DNA from: Sparassis latifolia
Lineage: Eukaryota > Basidiomycota > Agaricomycetes > Polyporales > Sparassidaceae
Assembly (NCBI GenBank): GCA_018466975.1
Contig: CM031561.1
Coordinates: 1,860,001 to 1,924,000, forward strand
Length of the DNA stretch: 64,000 nt
Direction of reading: 5' to 3'
A program made the position numbers and the translations under genes. The stretch's first letter is position 1. Every line of letters starts with the position of its first letter. Below, piece after piece: positions 56,853-64,000 of this stretch. Under the pieces are notes generated by a model. That model had not been told where the DNA came from. It ran no database searches and worked only from the letters and a program-made list of their open reading frames with translations.

Positions 56853-59604
56853 TCAATCGGAATCCGAGTCCATGTCGATGGTTGGCATCGGTTCATCGTC
56901 CTCATCTTGATCCATTGGCGCAAAATCAGGTGCCGCTGTCGCAATTGGGGTGACGGGTATTGCAGCCGCAGAAATTGATGGTGCCGCCGATGCGGGTACC
57001 CAGGGCGGGGAGCGTGCGGGGGTGCCGAGCGAGGTAGTGCTATGATTTGTGAGGTTCTGTGATGGTTGTACAGCAGACGCCTCCGTGAACCCAGCGTATG
57101 AAGCGACAACTGGCAGATTCGCTGCTATCTTCGGTAGAGCCTGTTCCCGATGTATGATGGAGGTGTCTGTAGGCATTTGAACGGACTGCGATCGCGAATA
57201 TTCCGGGAGAGGTTCGCGGCTAAGTTCCCCAGCAGGAGTTGCCGAAGATGGCGTTGCTGTGTCCACCATCTCCGCTGAAAGTGGTGTGGAAACACCACCC
57301 TCGGCGCCGATACCTAGTCTTCTCCGGGCTTCCATCTCTTCTTTGCCTTCCTCCTCGCGGAACAATGACAGCATTTCCACATGTGGCAGCGCGCGGACAA
57401 GAGGCGGCACACGGGGGTGAAGGAGCAGGTCGATCGTCCGCTGGACGTTGGCGTCGCGCTAGTTCATATGAGCGAATCAAACGGAAAAGTTTAGATCAAT
57501 CAAAGCTTACTGGCTCGCTATCACCGTCTTCCATAGAGCTGATGATAAGCCCGAGGCTCTTGCTCATGGTGCTGGTAGTGCCTATGGCTAAATCGGTGCA
57601 AATATTCCGGACCTTAACGTACAGTGCACCATGCAGAGACAAATCAGGAGATAGTAGGGCAGGTGGAATCTCTGGCAGAGCAATGTAGATGGACAAGAGC
57701 ATGCGGCCTGCCAGTGAATGAACGGCAGGTGATATCTGAGCGCTTTGCATGACCAAGTGGATGGCTACACATGTTTCCAAACATTTGTCAGAGGTGACTC
57801 CATGCGCAAAAGACAAGTATACTGACCGTCCAGTGCAGCGAGCAGCACTGCTCCGTCATCCACCGTTGAGCAGATAATCTCTCTGGTGACCTTGAACACC
57901 TCGTCACCCTCGTAGCCGCGTGCTCTCTTTTTACCCTTGCTCTTGCCCTTGGTGCTTTGCTCCGTGTTACTCTGCACTTCTGACTTCGTTGACAAGACCA
58001 CTGTTAACGAAGGCAAAATCGCTCGGAGTAAGCGCGACGACAATACAACATCATGCATCGTATGGCAATTGGCGAATAACGACGCTGTCACCTTGAGAAA
58101 TGGCAGACGTTGTGAGCTATCCAGATTTGAGCAAGAACGTCCAGGGTGTGGTGTAAAACTAGAGGTGCGTACGGCGTTAGGTTTTGTTCCAGATGATATG
58201 TCACATGCGATATCAATTGTGGCAAGTGGGGGGTTAGATGAGATTGGGCACTGAATATACCGCGGTGAGTAGAGAGTCCAGAGAATCTGATGGCTGACTT
58301 ACCTCTCTGCAAGCGCATTCAGAACACCGCACGCCAATTCCCAGATCGTTGGAATTACTGATTTTTCAAGTGCACGCACGCTCGAGTCGATGTGACCGTC
58401 TACCTACACATAGTCAGTACGTAGAAGGTCTGTAGGGCGTCTATATATACCTTTTCGACCGGCGTACAACGCAACAGGGCTAGAAAAAGGCGCACAAGAG
58501 AGCCCACGGGCACCGAAATAGGGCGGGATGTGGTGGTGCTTCAGTCCAGCGTGTGAGATAGTGCAAACATGTTCGTTTATGAAGTTTCTCACCGTAGAAG
58601 ATCGCACAGCACGTGGGTAGCAGCTCTCAGACGATCCGTATTCAAAGGGATGGAAACCATTGGATCCACTCCCAACGAACCTGGCTGAGTAACCGAGGTA
58701 CTCATACCTGAAAAACCATCAGACTAGTTGTACGGATAAAATAGCAAGAAGGTACAACCTGTGGAGGGGTATGTAGTTCTGATGCTCGTCAAAGCAGTCC
58801 ACGCGAAAACCAGTGTATCGTCTATAGACTTGCGCCAGATATTCGACGCTCCTACTTTGCCCCCAGTAGTAGGCAGGACTGAATAGAGGCGTGAAGCAAC
58901 CTCTAGAAGTGGCCCTGGAGTAGGTTTCGGGGCAGAGCCATTAAGATATCGCAAAGCCAGCGTATTCAAGGAATTTTGCAATGCGCGATGAAGAGTAGGA
59001 TAAAGAGGGATGAGGTGGGCCAGAGTGCTTATTGCGAGCAGCTGTGCATGCGATATGTTCGGCAACGTAACACAAATTGAAGACTGATACCGACCTTGAG
59101 TTCCAGCTCTTCCTGCTTCTCCGATATTGAAATCAGGAGAGCACTGAATTTGGGTACATTTGGTGTACACAGCTGCCGTTGAAATTCTGGAACATCGAGC
59201 GCACTGGAGAAAACATGTCTCAAGAGCCTTATGGCGGCCTTCATGGTAGGAGGAGGCTCATTTTTCTTCGGCGAATGTGAGTTTGCGTTTTTATGTTTAC
59301 AAATAAATACACGGACTGAAAGCATGGGTAATGCGATCCCGATCCAATTCTGTGCACACTCCATCATCAGAGGCCTAGAAAAGGCTGCAGTCTGCAAGGC
59401 AAGACAGAGCCCACTCCAACGCGCGCCCGAATCTTTCGAGTTTAGAAGAGAATTGACACGGGCTGTCCATTTCTCTGTGTGTGGCGAGGGTAAAAAGTAT
59501 TCCGGCGTGAGTGCCTCGAGGACGTAAGGTAGGTGTAAGACAGCATAGGAATCTGAGCCAAGTTGGAGCTGGAGAAGAGCCTTTAGAGGGTGTGGGTCTT
59601 CCAT
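56853..59604 (-). CDS. RIX1: Pre-rRNA-processing protein RIX1 (PELP1 family)
   Basis: A minus-strand gene from ATG 59604 (MEDPHPLKALLQLQLGSDSY) to the stop at 56853-56855, with several introns. The N-terminal RIX1 domain shows VLEALTPEYFLPSP, NSKDSGARWSGLCLALQTAA, TMKAAIRLLRHVFSSALDVP and LCTPNVPKFSALL, all alpha-helical armadillo-like repeats. The C-terminal third is Ser/Pro/Ala-rich and ends acidic (DQDEDDEPMPTIDMDSDSD). A basic block (KGKSKGKKRARGYEGDEV) near 57910-57960 may be a nuclear signal. Rix1 works with Ipi1 and Ipi3 in cutting ITS2 and in late 60S assembly. It is divergent from SEC10 across a 238 bp gap (59605-59842). Exon joints were not all fixed. Confidence 0.8.
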
Positions 59605-59842
59605 GTTATTGAATTTTGCAAATTTGTAGCCTGAGATAAGAAAACCTTGTGCAGGGTGAGGAAAACAATTTCGATGCCGGAAATGAAGGAAAACATTAGA
59701 CGCCCATAATCCTACAAGTGTTCAAGCGCCCGTAGAGTTGCCGCGGCTAGCTTCTACGGCTGCGCTAGTAGTGTTTGAACGCCTTTGCCATATGCAACAG
59801 TGTAGGGCCGACTGGGACTAGAAGTCTTTCTGGCTGAAAGAC

Positions 59843-62800
59843 ATGTCGCAGGCCAGATTTCCACCGAGGTCGTTGGATCCATCTGTAGAAGACCATTTAC
59901 GAGTAGAGGCCTTTGAGGTAGATCTCCAAATGTTCAGAATATATCTGTGACACTCACAGGTCGTTTTAGGGGAAGTTCGATGTCAGAGACTTTGTGGGAT
60001 CGATTTCCGAGAGACTTATCGCACAGTCCAAGTCAGATCCAGGACGTACGTTCGTGCAGCTAATGTCTCCAAATATCGCGTTAACTCCTGCGGTGTACAG
60101 CGTTCGATCCAAAGCCGTTCATCCGGACGTTTGAAGCAGCAGTAGACAAATTGATTGCGGTGAGAAAGGATGTTCAGGCGAAGACAGAGCAGATGGAGAA
60201 GATAGTGAGAACGACTGAACGGGATTATTCGAAGAAGATGGCTGAGCTTAACAGAGGTTTCGAGGCAAGTGGGCTACACCGTTCCTTGAATTCATATCTT
60301 ATACCATCATTCTATTGCATAGTCCGTGAGCCAGTCATTCTCGGGTATGGAGACCAAGATGACCGAAGTTGGCCGCACAGCCGTCAGGATTGGTGGGTCT
60401 ATATGCGACATCTTACCCTCGCTGTTAACATGTACGATTTTAGGTGAACAGCTGGAATCTGTCCACCAACAACGACAGAGGGCCCAGGCAGCGTATGATC
60501 TCATTGACTATTATCACCAGTTCTCGCGAGACGATACTACTCGACTGGACGCTCTCAAGAAAGAAGGCAAAGACGGCAGGCGCCAAGTTGCCATATTGTT
60601 GCGACGTCTAGGCACTGTAGCGAAGGAAGTCGACCTCCCACACGCTGAAAAGGTTGGATATACCTGCATGCGATGAGTTGATACTAGCGACTCAGTTATA
60701 TGTTAGACCAGAGAAAATATTGAAAAGTACTGTGAGAAGTTCGAAAAGGACATGCTCCATCTTTTCGACCGCGCATATCGCCGAGGAGATCCCAAGATGA
60801 TGCACGTAAGTTCCTTCTAGTTACTTTCTTCTGCTGGTTCTCAGTTATGTGCGGTCTTCAGCATTGTGCACAGACGCTGCTCGAGTTCAATGGTGGTGCA
60901 TCATGTGTTCAGGTCTACGTCAATCAACACGACTTCTTCATTAACCGCGTACCAGGGAGCAATAATGTGGATGATCAACTGTCTGTGGTCATTGTGGCTG
61001 AAAGTGCCGGTAGTCGCTAATTTTCTGTCGAACAGTTGGCAGACTCTTCCAGATCCGGATGTCAGTCCTCCCGCCACGGAAGCAGGCATGCAGGAGCTAT
61101 TCCAAGAAATTCGAGATACAGTCGGACAAGAAGCCCAAATCGTCCAAGCGGTCTTCCCAAATCCTCCTTTTGTCATGCAGGTATTCCTGCAACGAGTATT
61201 CGCACAGTCTGTTCGTGGTGCATCCGATACCTTGACATGGGATAATGTTTTTCACCCTTCTTGGCTCACAGATCCAACAACATATGGAGCAGCTCCTGAA
61301 CAGGGCTACTGGATTGTCTGATCTGTCGTTCCTACGTATCATGCAAGTGGTCCATCAACAAACGGCGCTGCTTGTCGAAGATCTCAAGGCGTATGAATTG
61401 ACTACGGTAGCACCTCGGACACCCTCCGATACCACGGATTTTAATGTGACTCTCAATGGATCCGCGTCAACTTCTGGAGCTACCTCCGTTGCAACAGTGA
61501 GCACGATGCTAGAGACCGCGATGGAGGAACTATTCGTGCCATACACGGAGGGCCAAAGGTATCTCGAGCGTGAAAGTAGAAGTCTAGGTCAGCTCTATGC
61601 CAGCTACCTCTCGAACTTCACACGCTACCATGTAAGCTCCTCCTTGGCTATTGTACTACCTAGGATATCTCTGATGAAGCTCTCTTGCAGGAGCGGTCAC
61701 ACAAAGGTGGTGGGAAGTCGTCGATGTTCGATCGCATGGTGAACCAGTTGAGCGCTGCCGCATCCACCACTTCGACAACTGGTAGTGCCACTACCTCCGC
61801 CCAGGCTGCCGCTGCGATCATGCGCATCGGCGGACTCAGCTCAAACGCCGACCGTTCACAGGATAAGGGCGGTGAAGAGCCACTGCGCGAAGAGGACGGC
61901 CGTATAAGTGTCGATATCGCGGAGAAGATGCTCAAGTGGCATGCAGAAGCAATCGGGAGATGCGTAGAATTAAGTCCCGCGGGTGAAGTGTGGGTGTATA
62001 AATGATTGCTACGATGCTGCTTGCTCATGGGATAATCTGTAGGCCCAAGCATGCGTTCGCGTTACTGCGCGTTCTCTCAGCTGCCGTTGGTGGAGCTTAT
62101 ATGGAGGTCGCCATCGAAACGTAAGCAGTTGTCCGTGTCTCACAGAGTTTGTTGCGACGTCGTCTTGTAGCATCCAAGCTCGCTTGCAATCTGCTGATTG
62201 GAAAACGGAGCCTTCGCTGCAGCTTCTCGCGGTTCTGCGCGAGCTAGATCTTATCTGTCACTTGTGGCAGCACTATGTGAACATGGCGCTCCTGCCGCTT
62301 GCGAGTAGCTCGGTGACGGTTCGACGAGACATGGTGGTTTTCAACAATCAATCGGTCAGCAGGATTGAGGGTGCAGTCAATCACGTCATACAACGCCTCG
62401 CCGACTGTATGCTTTTTGCTGCATTACGACCTGGCCGTGATAATGATATGATTCTTATATAGGGATCCTGAGCTATCTCACATCGCAGCTCGCGAAGCAG
62501 AAGAGGAACGACTTCAAACCGCGGAACGATGACCTATCATTTGCAAGGGTGAACACTGAGCCATGCGTCGCCTGCTGCGATACCTTGGAGAGAGTGCGAG
62601 ATGCGGCAAAGTCGAACCTGAGTGGCAAGAACTTGGAAGTCTTCTTGACTGAGATCGGCGTTGCCTTCCACAGGTTTGTTGATACCTACTACGTTGCGTG
62701 CGCCAACTCATATTACTCGACGTCAGTCTCCTACTGGACCATCTGAAAAAGTTTCCTGTTAGCGCGACTGGCGGTCTCATGCTGGCAAAGTTTGTCCCTG

Positions 62801-63240
62801 TTTCTCACTACGTTAGGTTTCCCTTAATTAACCCTTCCTTCTCTTTCAGAGACTTGAAACATTACCAAGACACCATCGCGACCTTTGGAATACCCTCCCT
62901 GCACGAGCGTTTCGAGTTCATCAGACAGTTAGGCAACGTCTTCCTCGTTCGTCCAGACATCCTCAAATCATACATCACCGAGGGATATCTCGGGCGTATC
63001 GACTCGTCGTTGCTTAGGCCGTACCTGGCGCAGCGAAGCGACTGGGGCCAGGCGGAGAAGGGCTTCAACGACGCAGACGGTGGAGAGCTCGCAGACAACA
63101 AGGGCCTCCGCGATCGCTTCGGCATGGGGCGGCTCAGTATGATCATGAAGGACCTCGAGCTCAAGGACCTGAATGTCGGCATGCCGCACATGCCTGCTCT
63201 GTCCACCTCGCTGGGCTCGTCTTTCACGTTTGGCGCGTAA
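59843..63240 (+). CDS. SEC10: Exocyst complex component SEC10
   Basis: Start MSQARFPPRSLDPSVEDHLR at 59843, with at least ten introns; stop TAA 63238-63240. Blocks in order: GKFDVRDFVGSISERLIAQS, FDPKPFIRTFEAAVDKL, a coiled coil (EKIVRTTERDYSKKMAELNR), EQLESVHQQRQRAQAAYDLI, YCEKFEKDMLHLFDRAYRRG, HHCAQTLLEFNGGASCVQVY, MQELFQEIRDTVGQEAQIVQ, LSNFTRYHERSHKGGGKSS, KRNDFKPRNDDLSFARVNTE, ending PALSTSLGSSFTFGA. The pattern is that of Sec10, the central subunit that tethers secretory vesicles at the plasma membrane, important for tip growth. Everything I can read is open across introns. It ends 95 bp from the convergent hydratase gene. Confidence 0.9.
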
Positions 63241-63335
63241 ATTATAGCCTCTGCAATGTTACCTTACGCATCGGAACTGTAACATTGATATCCACTATTG
63301 CTGTATTTTTGCATGTACTCCAAGATGGAATGTAT

Positions 63336-64000
63336 TTATTCCCCTTTAAAAACAGGGGGCCGTTTCTCCCTGAATGCTTCCAATGCTTCTGTCCGATCCT
63401 TGCTCTTCAAGAGGGGTTCGTACGAAGCTCGCTCGAAGTCGAGACCTAGCAGAGGGTGTATACATGACGTCTGCAGTACTAGTAAATAACGAAGACTGAC
63501 CTGATTCCAACCCAAGCTCCGGCGCACGCGAGATTGCCTGCTTCGCAGCTCGAAGCGCCAGAGGTGCTACAGAGAATAAAATATTCCGGAAGAAATCACA
63601 ATGCTGCAAATACTCACCGTTCGCACTGATCTCCTCCGCCAACAGTAGTGAGCGATCGAACGCCGTCGCATCGGGGGCAGAAACGTAATCGACAAGGCCT
63701 TGAAGTGACAGACAGATCCTCAGCAAAAAAAGATGCCGCAAAGAAAAAGAGGTACCGCAGGCCTCCGCTTCAGGGCCAGACAAGGTGCGAGCAGTAAAGA
63801 TGAGACTCTTCGCCTTCGACACCCCGAGTAAACGCGTGATACGCTGCGTACCACCTGCACCGGGAATGATCCCTAAGCGCGTCTCTGGCAACCCAATCTT
63901 GGTCACTGTATGTCCTGAAAGGCATTCAAGACAGCCAGTCAATGCGGATTGCGCGCGCGACAAAATTCAGCAAGCGAACCAGCGACCCTAAGATCGCATG
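63336..64000 (-). CDS. Enoyl-CoA hydratase / methylglutaconyl-CoA hydratase (3' part)
   Basis: C-terminal part of a minus-strand gene that continues past the right edge; stop TAA at 63336-63338. The crotonase signature is IGLPETRLGIIPGAGGTQRI (63860 region), with TRLLGVSKAKSLIFTART after it, then LVDYVSAPD and a C-terminus PLLKSKDRTEALEAFREKRP. Introns interrupt near 63460-63520, 63570-63615 and 63700-63770. The SKDRTEALEAFREKR end resembles the mitochondrial AUH type (leucine breakdown) more than the fatty-acid type, but the N-terminus that would settle this is missing. Confidence 0.8.

Noticed and set aside
1..64000. CRISPR arrays, rRNA genes, plasmid or phage features
   Set aside because: None seen; the window is eukaryotic and no regularly spaced short repeats or rRNA motifs were found.

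Overview
This window is nuclear DNA of a filamentous basidiomycete, most likely an Agaricomycete (mushroom or polypore class). The evidence is many short introns (about 46-63 bp, GT-AG), housekeeping proteins that read as basidiomycete homologues, and a transposon set typical of that class (a Helitron, a CACTA-like element with a large spliced transposase gene, and a Ty3-type LTR element). There is nothing bacterial or organellar in it.

Left part, 1-25562: one Helitron, entered from its left side, carrying two other transposons inside its single Rep-helicase gene. The Rep segment (1-3093) is cut by a 6.8 kb CACTA-like element (3094-9924, 20 bp imperfect TIRs, TA duplication). The middle segment (9927-10302) is cut by a 12.2 kb Ty3/gypsy element on the minus strand (10303-22535, two 1385 bp LTRs, ACGG duplication). 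The Pif1-type helicase then runs from 22540 to 23851. At both junctions, removing the insert leaves the helicase reading frame exactly intact. A four-exon accessory gene (24265-25363) and a hairpin plus CTAG end (25559-25562) close the Helitron. The Ty3 element is unusual: besides a decayed gag-pol it carries three kinds of spliced gene on the opposite strand, one of them inside each LTR and one encoding a Zn2Cys6-type cluster.

Middle, 25563-34890: an AT-rich block almost free of CpG, with decayed sequence only. I can read the fossil of a RecQ-like helicase of the telomere-linked type (about 28.7-32.5 kb, minus strand), a tRNA-like (SINE or pseudo-tRNA) segment and a pair of direct repeats.

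Right part, 34891-64000: GC-richer gene space. It holds a proline/serine-rich protein with CDK sites and a KEN box (35126-36214), an LCL2-like secreted protein with an apparent one-base frameshift (36640-37059), a long gene-poor stretch, a secreted PEBP-family protein (40834-41801) followed by decayed paralogues, SF3B6/p14 (45475-45960), and then a dense housekeeping run. That run comprises the RNA polymerase I largest subunit, an LAA2-like trafficking protein, an Rrn11-like Pol I initiation factor, RIX1, exocyst SEC10 and a partial enoyl-CoA/methylglutaconyl-CoA hydratase. Pol I, Rrn11 and Rix1 all serve ribosome production.

Decay in the transposon part is dominated by C-to-T / G-to-A change: the two LTRs differ at 18 sites by my reading, all transitions, 14 of them at CpG positions, and most in-frame stops are where CGA would become TGA. 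This points to methylated-cytosine deamination or a RIP-like process. All similarity statements come from reading the sequence and recalled family features; no database search was run.
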